A stretch of DNA of 64,000 bases from Punica granatum (Eukaryota; Streptophyta; Magnoliopsida; Myrtales; Lythraceae). The notes under the pieces were generated by a model that saw only the letters and a list, made by a program, of their open reading frames with translations, ran no database searches and was not told where the DNA came from. Position 1 is the first letter of the stretch. The number at the start of each line of letters is the position of its first letter. The DNA lies in assembly GCF_007655135.1 (NCBI RefSeq), contig NC_045128.1:42049885-42113884 (forward strand), read 5' to 3'. Made by a program: the position numbers and the translations under genes. Shown piece after piece: positions 25,503 to 37,027 of this stretch.

Positions 25503-26410
25503 TGAGGAAACCGACTACGTATATTAGATTGCATTTTTGTTGTTCTGTATAATAAGTTGATTGCTTGTATTTTAAAATTTTGATTGAGTAAACCATCTAG
25601 GCACTTAGTTTCTTCCCACTGGAACTGCTGGCTGCTGTCACTTATCTTAGTATGTCACAATCCAAAACCAACCTCAAGTGGAAGTTAGTTTACAGCATCC
25701 GATGATCTGTATTTCGGTATGTGAAACAAGAAGTTTTCGAAAGCAACACAATCTTTACATTGTAGGAGTGGTTTGTAGACGAGTAGAAGTACTCAGAAGT
25801 TGAGGGCCCGTTTGGTTTTATGATATGATTTTAGAATCATGATTTTATTTTTAACTCTACCCACTACACAACAAAAACACACGTTTCCCAAGTCAAATTT
25901 ATAATACCATCTCATTTGTCTTTTTCCACAATTAAAATCAAACTTATTTTAACTCTGAAACCAAACGTCCCCGAGAATCTTCAAAGATACCATATGCTGT
26001 GTCCAGCCTGACTTTATGGACCGGAATGCATGCGCTGTCCGAATCTGACCCTCTACTCACATCACTACTAGTCTGTATGTATACAAATCAAAGCAATCGT
26101 ATGCCACACAACCCAATAACAAATGCCAAAATGAGCCTAAATTGATTTACATTAATGGACAAAATTTACCTACCAGTCACCAGAGGATTTTAGAAAAAAT
26201 ACATATGCTTTCAAGATTGTATAAATCTTCGAAGAGTCTAGAAGTTATATTTAGGTTCACGTCCAGTCTCGTGGAACCTCAATTCTCATATTCACAGCAA
26301 AACTGAAGTGCAGATAGCTAAACGGCTTTACCCAGATGGCATTAGCCAGCCAAGCAACCATATGCTTCGACCAGCGTTAAATGCTGGGCTAGGGGACCTT
26401 CAGTTCGTCG
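25503..26410. other. Spacer between A2 and B2
   Basis: Counterpart of 8123-8844. It contains the small element at 25804-25972 that the other two spacers lack. No gene seen. Confidence 0.6.
25804..25972. mobile_element. Small MITE in the 3' flank of A2
   Basis: A 169-base insertion starting GGGCCCGTTTGGTTT and ending AAACCAAACGTCCCC. Units 1 and 3 read GTTGAGAATCTC straight through at this point (8406 and 42122), so this is a copy-specific insertion. Its interior (ACTACACAACAAAAACACAC) matches the element at 49079. Confidence 0.75.
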
Positions 26411-29400
26411 ATGATGAAGGCCGGTGAGGAGGACGTTGCAGCTCCTCTGTTTGAAAGACAGCTACAGAGGAACTCTGCCAAGAGGGCCGCAGACATAGCC
26501 ATACTCTTGCTAATGGTCTCCCTGCTGTCGTACCAGCTGGTCTGCCTAACGTCGAGCCATGGTGGTGGGAGAGAGGTGACAACGTGCAGGTGGAGATGGG
26601 GTGCGAGGCGTGGTTCACCTTTGTATGGGTCCTCGTCGTCAGCACCAAGTGGAGCCTCCTCCATTACCTCAGTTTCCCTCAACGTCTCCTCCAACGGTAA
26701 ATACCTAACGGACCGTCCATGTTACAGCCATGAGGCATGTGTATTAGTAGCTTCACTGATTATGTATGTAGGGAGAGGGAGCTACCGGCCTTGGACATGT
26801 TCGTGACGACAGCAGACACAGAGCTGGAGCCACCAATAATAACGGTGAACACGGTGCTCTCGCTGATGGCGGTTGACTACCGGGTGCAGCACACAAGCTG
26901 GCTGTCTACATGTCGGACGACGCCTGCTCCCCTCTCACCTTCTTCACCCTCTCGGAAGCCGCCAAGTTTGCTCAGCTCTAGGTCCCTTTCTGCCGTACAT
27001 ACAACATCCAAGTCAGAACCCCCTTCCGGTACTTCTCACCCGCGGCCGAGCAGGCCGTTTCCACTGGCAGGTCCGACACATCGGAGCTCCAACACAACTG
27101 GAAACATATTAAGGTAAAACACGCGGGCCCCTTGTGAAAGAACATAACCGGTCCCTTTTGTTGTACCGGACGTGTTACAGCAGCCTGCATATATTCACAG
27201 CCGCCCTTTGTTTTAGAATGACTACGAGAAGCTGAGCAAGAAGATAGAAGACGCCAGCAAGAAGCCGGTTCCATGTGAACTTTCCGGGGATTTTGCCGCT
27301 TTTGCAAATGTAAAGCGCTGGGATCATCCTCCCATAATCAAGGTAAATTATCCCGTTCGGGCACCAAATCTTAGCCCATGATTAACCCAACATTATTTAC
27401 AGGACATATAACACATACATGCTAGGCTCCATCCACGTACACCGTAACATGCACATGCCAACGATCCCCGCACATTTAACTGTCTCAGACTGTTAACTAC
27501 CTTATTCAATTATCGCTGCCAAGTTTATATTTGCATCATCTGCATCTTCTTAAGATCAAGTTTACTGAAATCACTCAGAGCGTTTTCTTTGGTTTCCTAT
27601 TGAAGATCATCTGGGGAAATAAGGACGGCACACCCAATGGATTGCCTCATCTGATATACATATCGAGGGAGCAACGACCCAAACACCATCATCACTACAA
27701 AGGCCATGCGGTGAATGCTCTAGTAAGTTACACGTTATTACCGGTTCCCCTAGATATTGTTCTGGCTGGCTTCTACATTGTGAACTCGACCTATGAAAAT
27801 TATTTAAAGCGCCATAAATGATTTAACTGTCCTCATTTGTTGTTTTGCTTCACTAAGCAGATAAGAGCATCGGCTGTAACGACCAACGCACCTTTCATGC
27901 TGAATGTTGACTGTATCATGCATTGTGCCTTATACACGACCCAACGTCCCAAAATGACACTGCATTTGTCCAACGCCCTCAGAGATTCTACGATGGTTTG
28001 AAGGCCGACCCTTTCACGAACCAGTTTGTCGTCTATTATGAAGTAAACACCAGCATTTATTGATTATTTTCTTTTTTCAACTCTAGGATTCTTATGGAAA
28101 TGTTTTTTTTGCGGAGTTCTCTGTATGGTTAGTTCATTGGGCATGGACTAGTGTCAATTCAAGGGCCCTCCTATGGGGGAACTGGATGCTTTCATCGTCG
28201 GGGAGTAATCTATGGGTCTTGGCCAGAGGGCATCGGCATGAGAAAGAGAGATCTCCTATCATCGAATGGTAAGAAATTTAAGGAAGTATCCTATCGATTC
28301 TTCCAGTGTGATTCTGATTCACATTTACTTTTCCTTGAACTATCAGAGTATGACTGGCGGAGCATTGTCGACTGAATTTGGCAACTCGAAACAGTTGATA
28401 AAATCAGTTGCCCATGCTTTTAAGGGAGAATCCGGCATGGGAAAAGATATGTCGAGCTCCCTTGAGGCAGCACATCAAGTTGTGAGCTGTAGCTATCAGT
28501 GTGGCACTACGCGGGGTGAAAGGTAACCAAGGACACTGCTGTCAAAATCTATTCAAACTCGACGGTCTACCGATTGTACCCTGCATTGATCGCATTATCG
28601 ACTTCCCCCCGCATTAGAATCCTTATATTCTAGCTTATGCTACATGGAGATGATGCCCTTTGCCATTTCATATAGGTTGGATTGATTTACTGGTCTACCA
28701 CAGAAGACGTCGTCACAGGCTTGACAATGCATTCAAGGGGTGGAGACCGGCATTCTGTTCACCGGACCCCCCTGGGTTTCTTGGGTTGTGCGCCAACTGG
28801 AGGCCCGGCATCGTTGGCCCAACTGAAGAGGTAGTCCCTGGGCTACTTGACATCGCACTGAGCAAGTCTAGTCCGATAATGGCCAAACTTTTCGCAAGCT
28901 GCGATTTAGGCAGTGTTTGACATACTTGTTTTTTCCTCCAATGGAACGTCAGATCTGTACCTGAACTCGTCTATGCCCTTCTCCCGGCATATTGCATCAT
29001 CACCAACTCTCACTTCTTGCCCAAGGTAAAAATCGAAGACTTTGAATGATGTTGAGACGAGCGTAGCTTGCTAAGCATGAATGCTGAACCATCAGGTAGG
29101 ACCAGTCCACCTCCCGTGACGAGCCTTACAATGACCTGGGGAGGTTCACCTTTGATGAGAGCCCAATTTTCGTGCAAGGAACCACTTTCTTGCCAGTCCA
29201 ACTGCCAGCCTTGGCATGGCTGGGGCTGCAGCCGCCACCGAGAAATGGTGGCGGCTCGGGATTTGCTGAAGTGTTTTGAGCTCTTTGGGTGGTGCTGTAT
29301 TTCTGGCCCTTCTTGCGAGGGCTCCTAGGAAAGGGAAAGGATGGGATTCCTCCGAAAATTATCTATAAGTCAGCTGCCTTGGCAAGCATATTCGTTGTCT

Positions 29401-29423
29401 ACAGATTCACCTCTAGGATGTGA
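26411..29423 (+). pseudogene. Decayed CslB/H-like paralogue B2
   Basis: Counterpart of B1. It starts ATGATG at 26411 and reads through the position where B1 has TAG. It is broken by a one-base deletion near 26585 (ACAACGTGCAGGTGG), another in exon 2 near 26880, a TAG at 26979-26981 in place of tryptophan, and a TGA near 29278 in the last exon. It shares with B1 the deletion in the DxD exon (near 27920) and the loss of the first part of the last exon. That points to a common broken ancestor after separation from B3. Confidence 0.88.
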
Positions 29424-29731
29424 TAACAAGGCCATGAGATTTGTTCTGCAGATTCACACCTGTATTTTTCGATCAAAATCCATATGCAGACCAGGATTAG
29501 CCTTTCTTTATTGGGATGATTGCAGGGCAACTCGAATATTTGGAAACTCTTGATCAGAATGCCCATAAAACTTTCATGCAAGTTGAGAATTACAGGAAAA
29601 TGCTTCAAGAAGGAGATATGTTCTCCAAGATCCTAACTTTCAATTTCATATACTCTCTACAAAAAGTCCTCTAAAGAAGAAAGAATCGGATGCAAAAGAA
29701 ACACAACAATGCCCACAAGACCATCTAAGCA

Positions 29732-30391
29732 AGGTTGTCAGAATCGCGATTCTACCTAAAATCGATCGATGGTCGTAGAATTGAATCGTGAATCGTAAAA
29801 TTCTACTTATAATTAAAAAAAGTGTATATATATATATAATCATACTTTCCTGAGCAATCTGTATTTGAGGTATAATATTAATTGTTCAATATTGAGTCGC
29901 AGATAAAGCGAAAAATAAAGACAGGACTGCGTCAAAAGGCTTATATGGCCCTCGGATGCCTCTAAGAACCAATTTGATATAGGGAATAAAAGGAGTGAGG
30001 AATAAGCCGGCTGAGAGTTCTAAACCAATAGCACGAATGGGTCTGAAAATGTTTGCCTATACTACATCCAACATTAACAATTATAATTCTGAAAAAAAAA
30101 AGGGGGCTGGGCTTCAGCTCGAAGAAAGAAGAAAGAAAGAAGGAAGGAAGTGCGGGGAAGGCGGGGGAAGGGGGAAAAATGCTAGGTTTTGGCCCGACTA
30201 GGCTGGGTTTTGGCTCGACGAACCTAGGCTTCGGCACGATTGGGTTGGACCAGCAATCGATTATGCTATTCTACGATTCTAGGCCCGATTCTAGCTCCCC
30301 GACTCAAGACATGGAATCAGAATCGGTGCCCACTTTTCGAATCGTAGAATCGTATAATTCTACGATTCAAATTGTGATTCTGACAACCATG
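29732..30391. mobile_element. Non-autonomous inverted-repeat transposon, copy in unit 2
   Basis: The same insertion as at 12051, at the same place relative to the pseudogene. It has AGGTTGTCAGAATC and GATTCTGACAACCAT ends and the flanking CATCTAAG duplication (29722 and 30392). It is about 40 bases shorter inside. Identical placement shows it was inserted once and then duplicated with the unit. Confidence 0.78.
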
Positions 30392-30659
30392 CATCTAAGT
30401 AGGAAAAATGAAATAAAGAAAGAAAGAATATAATACAGAAAACTAAAATATAGCCAAAGCGAAAGATCAATTTGTTCCATGTATATTGTCCCTTTCGTTC
30501 CGTGTTGGAATAGTAATTTATTCCATTAGTAATCGACGAGATTTTACGAAAAAAATTATTCATACCATGAGAGAGAATAGGTCAAGGGGTCTAACTATTA
30601 AGTAGGAATCATAATTATTATTATTTTGCGATTCCGTGCTCCGGATACTATAATGAATA

Positions 30660-31020
30660 TCCGACAAGTTAAAACCATCTCTAGCAGAAGAAGAATTAGT
30701 AGCGGGTTATCAAACCGAATATTCAGGTATCAAATGTGGTTTATTTTACATTGCTTCCTATCTAAATCTGTTTAATCTAGTTTCTTCATTATTTGTAACA
30801 GTTCTTTACTTGAGCGGTTGGAATATCTCTATTCCGTACATATTCGTTCCTTAGCTATTTGAAATAAATAAAGTAGGAAGAGTTTTTGGAAGGACAATTG
30901 GTATTTTTATTACATTAGCTAAAACTTATTTGTTTTTGTTCATTTCTATCACAACAAGATGGACTTTACCTAGGCTAAGAATGGACCAAATATTAAATCT
31001 TGGATGGAAATTTCGTTACC
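30660..31020 (+). pseudogene. ndhA: Plastid ndhA exon 2 fragment, copy 2
   Basis: Carries the same ndhA region as at 13021 and retains the bases for YIFVP-like residues lost from copy 1. Frameshifts (for example after ISIPY, near 30855) break it. It ends [11 protein letters not shown], then foreign sequence. Confidence 0.82.
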
Positions 31021-32399
31021 CGTTTCCCTGCTCCCATCAAGAAATAGAACTGACTAATCCTAAGACAAGGGGTTGAGAAACTCAACGCCACTATTCCACT
31101 GTTCTTGAACAACTTGCAGACGGGCCCTTGTTTCGCACTATAACGGATATGAAAATAAAGGATAAAATTTAGATTCAATTGTCAACTGCTCCTATCGAAA
31201 ATAGACGGAGCCATAGCACATGGTTTCATAAAACTATACGATTTTCTCGATCTAAATCAAGCAGGTTTTACATGAAGAAGATTTGGTTAAGCATGATCTA
31301 TTCGATACAGGTAGGAAAAGAACCCGTATCAGTATTCTTAAAAAAATAATAGAGAAATCAAAACCAAGACACGATGATACGGATCAACGCCTTCTTCTTG
31401 CGCCAAAGATATTACCATTTTCGAAGGAACTAGAGTTACATTTCTTTTCCATTTCCATTCAAGAGTTCTTATGTATTTCCGCGCGCCTTTGAAATCCCGA
31501 AAAATGGAAAAATTCCTTTTAAGGACCAACTAAGTCGATATTATTTATCTTGATATGGTTGTAGTATAAATATATATAATATAATAAAGTCAAAACCTAT
31601 TGGAAGATCCCAAATTAAACCAATGAAATTTTGTATGCTATATGTTATAGCACTTTTGAAATGATCTCGTCCTTTAATAATTTTTTCTTTCTTTCTTGTG
31701 AGGAATAACTTAATCCTTCGTAAAGTACTCCTTGTAGAAATATCAATAGATACTTCAACCCATCTTTTTCAATTGCGAAAAAAAAAATACATTACATTGT
31801 TTCATGAATCATGACATGCTATCTCTATGAATGTGTGAAAGAACAAAAAGATCTTATTTTTCATTCCTTTTCTTCTTTCTTAAAAGGGGATTAAAAAAAA
31901 GAATTATTTCATTCCTGGTAGTCATGTTTTTTAATCTGTGGATAGGAGCATACTCTAAATTGGAATCGTGAGGAGTACTGCTTGATCATTTCTGCCAACT
32001 TAAAGCTCCAATTAGTATACTTTTATGTTATGAAAAATACCCTTTTCTATAATTTACATAAAAAAAATCTCCATTACTAAGAATTTTGGTGTTCCAAAAC
32101 TCAATAGAATTTGATCAATCCTTTTTTCTATTATTAAGGTGGAAAACTAAACCAAGAATTCTCTTTTTTTATCATCAATCGAATAAATATTCACGAACCA
32201 AAATTCTATTTTATCATCAATCCAATGATTTTTCCTTTTTCTGTTGAAGTTTTTTTGTTATTCAACAAAGTAAGTTTGACACCCCCCAAAAAACAAATTT
32301 GTTTTTCCATTTTGATTTTGAGGAGTTATATTAAAAACAACCCGAAAGAATTTGCGGGAGGGGTCATTTCATTTTTGGATTTGAAACGAATGAGTTCAA

Positions 32400-32601
32400 G
32401 AAATGAGAGAATTAAGGATTTTAGTTAATTCTAATAATGTACCAGAAAGACTAATCCAATTCATAATAATGTACCAGAAAATACAAAATTTTAGTTACTT
32501 GACCAACCGTCAGGAGAAGCAAATCCAACAGGTACGGTTATCAGTAAGATTGATGAAGTAGCAATTAATGCAAAAACCGCCAATTGGAAAGCAAGAGTCA
32601 T
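32400..32601 (-). pseudogene. psbZ: Plastid psbZ, copy 2
   Basis: The minus-strand translation starts [20 protein letters not shown] and continues through ASPDGW, clearly photosystem II protein Z. It is longer than copy 1 at the N-terminal side but damaged after SPDGW, with an inserted repeat of AATAATGTACCAGAAA near the C-terminal part. Confidence 0.85.
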
Positions 32602-32719
32602 CTTTCCAATCCTCCAAGTTACCAACATAACAAAAGAATTATACCATTTGATCCCCCTATCAGCCAAAAATTTCTAATAAAAATGCATCATATCACAGAG
32701 GGATTTTACCATAAATCCA

Positions 32720-32830
32720 TGGATTCGGCACGGAAACGTTCCGATGTAATTAATTTTTCATAAGGATATTGAATAGTTACAGGTAAACGGTTTGCATGGG
32801 ATAGGGTAATCATGAACCCTTGACCAAAGA
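32720..32830 (-). pseudogene. ndhI: Plastid ndhI fragment, copy 2
   Basis: Minus-strand residues [19 protein letters not shown] identify the N-terminal part of NDH subunit I, as in copy 1. It is truncated before the cysteine motifs. Confidence 0.8.
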
Positions 32831-32859
32831 TAAGAATATTGATTTTTTTTTTGAATAAT

Positions 32860-33180
32860 CATACCTATCGAAGTTATGAAATTCATTATGTAAGATATGT
32901 GACATATAAGCAAAAAATCTCAAATATCCTTGATCATGAGACATATAATTATCACAGTAAAAAAGAACCAAAATTCCAACGGTAGCAATTAATAGTAACA
33001 TAATAGAAGAAAGTGGATTGATTAAGTAACCGAATTCTAAAAAAAATCATTATTAATGGTCCAAGACCATACATATTGATCGATAGAACTTCTATTTATT
33101 TGCTGAAAAGATAGATAGACTGAAAGAATCATAACTATACTTAACAGTAAAATACTAGGAAAAGCCCACACACGACCAAA
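32860..33180 (-). pseudogene. ndhF: Plastid ndhF 5' fragment with internal deletion, copy 2
   Basis: Minus-strand residues [20 protein letters not shown] and the upstream [13 protein letters not shown] identify ndhF. Compared with copy 1, sequence jumps from the distal piece to the MSHDQGY region, removing about 0.5 kb. Confidence 0.85.
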
Positions 33181-33289
33181 ATAAAAACCATGAATATTGA
33201 TATGCATATTTCATAATAAAAACCTTTTTATTCTTAATTAATTGTTTCTGATTCAACGGCTTTAATCCAAATTAATAAAGAGCTGGTCA

Positions 33290-33598
33290 ATGATACTCGA
33301 ACATGTACTTGTTTTGAGTGCCTATTTATTTTCTATCGGTATCTATGGATTGATCACAAGCCGAAATATGCTTAGGGCCCTCATTTGTCTTGAACTTATA
33401 CTGAATGCAGTTAATATAAATTTCGTAACATTTTCGGATTTTTTTGATAGTCGACAATTAAAAGGAGATATTTTTTTTCCAATATTTGTTATAGCTATTG
33501 CAGCCGCCGAAGCCACTATTGGGTTAGCTATTGTTTCGTCTATTTATCGTAACAAAAAATCAACTTGTATCAATCAATCGAATTTACTGAATAAATAA
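33290..33598 (+). pseudogene. ndhE: Plastid-derived ndhE with intact frame, copy 2
   Basis: A complete open frame of 102 codons for NDH subunit 4L, starting [20 protein letters not shown] and containing [19 protein letters not shown] and [19 protein letters not shown]. The plastid protein is about 101 aa. In the nucleus it lacks a transit peptide and known promoter, so I treat it as a relic that is still open, not a working gene. Confidence 0.85.
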
Positions 33599-33880
33599 AA
33601 TGAATAAGTTAAGTAACATTAATTATAGAAATTAAACTATTCATCAATTTAAATTATCATCGACTTCAATTAGTATGAATTGAAATCAGCATAGCATGTA
33701 TGATACGTAGATTTGCGAAAAATATACACAATCAAAGTATCTTGGCCCAATCTCATGAGTCGACCTAGAATTAGATTGATTGGAAAAATTTTAGTAAAAT
33801 CACTGATTCATCTGGTGTCTAAACATACGATTCATTTATAAGTTTACTAGATCGAAAATTTATGGCATTCAAAAAGTTAT

Positions 33881-33995
33881 AGATCAATGTTACATTCGAT
33901 AAGGATTTATGATACCCATATAGGATGTATTCAATGTGTCCGAGCCTGCCCGACATATGTATTAGAAATGATACCTTGGGATGGATTTAATTTGC
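33881..33995 (+). pseudogene. psaC: Plastid psaC 5' half, copy 2
   Basis: Reads [20 protein letters not shown] then LEMIPWDG. The first cluster cysteine has become histidine and another change sits at IQC. The second cluster region is absent. Confidence 0.8.
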
Positions 33996-34469
33996 TTAAG
34001 TCTCATTTAACCGCCCTTACATTTCCATTGGTTACAAATAAAATCAAACAAAGAATAGAAGCGAAATAGAGAAGGAGTTAAGTACTTTTTTTTCATGATC
34101 TAATTTTTGTGGGAAAAAAACAAATAAGTATGATAAACATAAGTACAAGGGATTAAAGAAAATCTAATACTCTATTAAAATCACTATTTTATAATTTTTC
34201 TTTTCGCGAAAGTACCCCTCTTTTTTTATAAAAAAAATAAAAGATTATTCATTCCCCTCTCTAAGAGAGGTTGTGATCTTTATTTCATTAATATACTCAA
34301 TATTTGGATTCATAATGTAACCCGTATATCAAAAGATCAGTGTTCAATTTGAATGAGATAGATTGTTTCAAACTCAAACTAGTAATTGAAGTTACATAAA
34401 CTCGGAACCAGAAAAGGAAAACTTTTGAATTTTAAAAGTCAAAGTATTCTAATTATGTTAAATTCATTT

Positions 34470-34850
34470 TGAATCGTACTTCGTGTAGTCGAGCCTCCCG
34501 GTCTGTCATTATACCTCGAGAAGTAGAAAGAATTACAATTCCCATCCCGCCTAAAATTCTAGGAATTCGTTGATAGTTAGAATAGATTCGTAGACCAGGT
34601 TTACTAATCCATTTTAAATTCAAAATAGTTCTAGACGGTCCTTTCTTGTTCCTTCTATGTCGTAGGGTAAAAACCAAAAAATCTTTGTTGTTTTCCCGAT
34701 GTTTTCTCACGTTTTCGATAGAACCTTCTCGTAAAAGTATTTTAACAATGTTTTCGGTGATGTTAGTAGATGCTATTCGAACCGTCCCTTTTCTATTCAT
34801 GTCGGCATTTCGTGTAGAAGTTATTATGTTGGCAATAGTGTTTGATGGTC
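34470..34850 (-). pseudogene. rps8: Plastid rps8 piece with open frame, copy 2
   Basis: Same chimeric frame as in copy 1 (open 34453-34893). The S8 core is nearly unchanged, with [18 protein letters not shown] against [14 protein letters not shown] in copy 1, and the same foreign N-terminus [15 protein letters not shown]. The foreign start was therefore present before duplication. Confidence 0.82.
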
Positions 34851-35943
34851 TCTTACACTCAGGCGGCTCAGATCCGTTGTAAAACTGAGACAATATATTT
34901 GTCTTGAATATTCATCAACTCTTACCCATAATACTGCCGATATTGTATGCCTCTGGTTTCTTTGACTTGTTTGGTAGGTGGTAGCGGACAGTACTGTGTT
35001 ACTTCATGGATGTTTATATGCATGCAACCGCTGCAATTCAATGGATGGGATATATGTTGAAGAGTAGTCTTTGCCGTCCGGTTGACGGCTGCGTTGGAAT
35101 ACCCAGGGGGTAGTCGTCAAGGCACTTATATATTACAAACTATACGGACTTACGCAACATTGAGTAGCAACCACAATTAAAAGTATGAATTATGATAAAT
35201 AGTTATATGTTTATTATAGTCCAGATTGAAAAGGGGTATAGTGTATGGTGACACACGCTGAGATTTTAAATTTGATTTTCGTGGACTTTCCAATTATAAG
35301 TCGTAGGTCTCTTGCTTGCCAAATCACTTTCCTAGACCGGTCCATGGAGCGTATTTCCCTCTCAATGCTCTGGGGGGACCCTCACGCAGCTTTCACGATC
35401 CAGCCTTTGTGTCATTCCTGTAACTTGCAAGTCGATCGCGACTTCTTTCCAATAGTCCAAAATGGACCTCACGGGTCATTATCAAAATTATTCGGAATAT
35501 GAAATTACTAGTCGATCGAAAATGTATTTTTCAGTCAAATTATGGTTACTTGAGTTTATAAGCTCTCTTCGAGTTTTCCTTGATATTACTTATCAACAAC
35601 TGTTGTTCATCACAACGAATGTTGTCCATCCAGTTGCTTTACAAAACCATGTTCAATATCACCTTAGACCTGCAAATAAGTAGTGAATCTGACTGTGCGA
35701 CGCGCTCGAATCTATGAAGTAGAGAAGTCTCGATGATCCGCACAGGTCCACCGGCTGCCGATCAAACTTGACAGGTGGACCCTCTTTCCTATATACGACT
35801 GGTTGGTGCGTATGCAAATAATGGAAATTAGCTTAAACCGTCAAAATCAGGCCTGAAATTTTCTGAATGGGACAGTATATATACTTTCATACAGGACGGT
35901 AGAGGAGTCTCGATAATACGTCCAGAATACTTGGGATATTACT

Positions 35944-36170
35944 GTTGCGTTTCGTTTCAAAGTAAAATTTTAAAATCATGATTTTAATTTTGAAAAAGAG
36001 TGGTATAAATGGGATCCATCATTTGACTTTGTATGAATTATTTTGTTTTGTTGTGGAAAAAGAATGGTATAAATGGGATCCACTCTTTGATTTTGTATGA
36101 GTTATTTTATTTTATTATGGGTAGAATTAAATTAAAGTATAATTTTAAAATCACACTGTGAAACCAAACA
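35944..36170. mobile_element. MITE in the leading block of unit 3
   Basis: Starts GTTGCGTTTCGTTTCAAAGT and ends CACTGTGAAACCAAACA, with inner AAATCATGATTTTAA motifs as in the element at 6230. It contains an internal duplication of the phrase GGTATAAATGGGATCCA. Absent from units 1 and 2 at the equivalent place. Confidence 0.7.
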
Positions 36171-36947
36171 GAGGAGTATTCTGAAATTCTGAACATCACA
36201 CGACATCGATCAGTGACCAAAGACAATTTGTATGCCATGCAACAGAAACAACATATCATGAGCCTCTGCTTGTTAGTGGACAAAAATTGCCAACCAATTC
36301 ATGTACGCAGTGAGCCCCCCAGCTGGCTTTCAGCGCATGCACATCTGCTGAAGTAACCAAAAAAAAAAATGAGGTTACGTTGCCTCTTTCCTGCTGGAAA
36401 TAATAATAATAATAATTCTTTGTCGATTGGTTGAATGTTTTCAAACCTCGATACCAAGGCCAGCCTTGGTAAAATAGAAAAGAATTCTTAGATTTATATT
36501 GGGTAGAAATTTGACAATTTTCATTCCATTTTTATGATTTGTCAGCGTTCACATTCAATTCTCGGTTGAGGTCCGTCACACAGTCGACGACCTAGTATCC
36601 CTGTATTCCTAGACTGTTTTGATGCAAGGACAGATATAGTAATTAATACTGTATTAACTGAATTCCACTGTTCCAATTGAACTAACCTAATGAAGATCTT
36701 TTTGTACTAATTTTAATTGAGTTCCACTGTGGCATGAACCTTTTTGCTGTATATGCTCGGATACATTAGGAAGGCCATTTTGCCCTCATTACTTCAACTA
36801 ACCAAATGATTTCATTGCATGTGTCATCTCCCTTGGTTTTTGAACATTTTACCTTCTTTTTTTTTTTTTTTGAGTAAGTGATTTTCAACAAAGGTTAATT
36901 TGAATATAATAGTACTCAGACAATATACACCTTGTTCTCCATATATC

Positions 36948-36956
36948 TATATAAAG
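36948..36956 (+). promoter_or_regulatory. TATA box of CslB/H-like gene A3
   Basis: TATATAAAG lies 72 bases before the first AUG of gene A3, in the context conserved among all three units. Confidence 0.6.
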
Positions 36957-37027
36957 GGCCATATGCACCTCGTTTCTCCTTACTCACAAGAAGCTCACTA
37001 AAATTAGCTTTGCTGCAGTGCTTCCAA

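Larger units (their letters stand above)
30475..34895. other. Scrambled plastid DNA in the nucleus (NUPT), copy 2
   Basis: Same arrangement of plastid pieces as copy 1, so it was duplicated after insertion and rearrangement. Differences include a deletion of about 0.5 kb inside ndhF, a longer psbZ piece, an intact ndhE frame, and many single-base changes and indels. The stretch 31020-32400 is AT-rich and unassigned. Confidence 0.85.
17975..35108 (+). repeat. Tandem array unit 2 (17.1 kb)
   Basis: Second direct repeat, with the same order as unit 1: leading block, intact gene A2, pseudogene B2, inverted-repeat transposon at 29732, plastid DNA from about 30475. Private features are a 1.0 kb Tourist/Harbinger-like element at 19028, a small element at 25804, and a deletion of about 0.5 kb inside the ndhF fragment relative to unit 1. 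It shares with unit 1, but not unit 3, the large deletions in the B pseudogene, the transposon and the plastid DNA. Confidence 0.92.
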
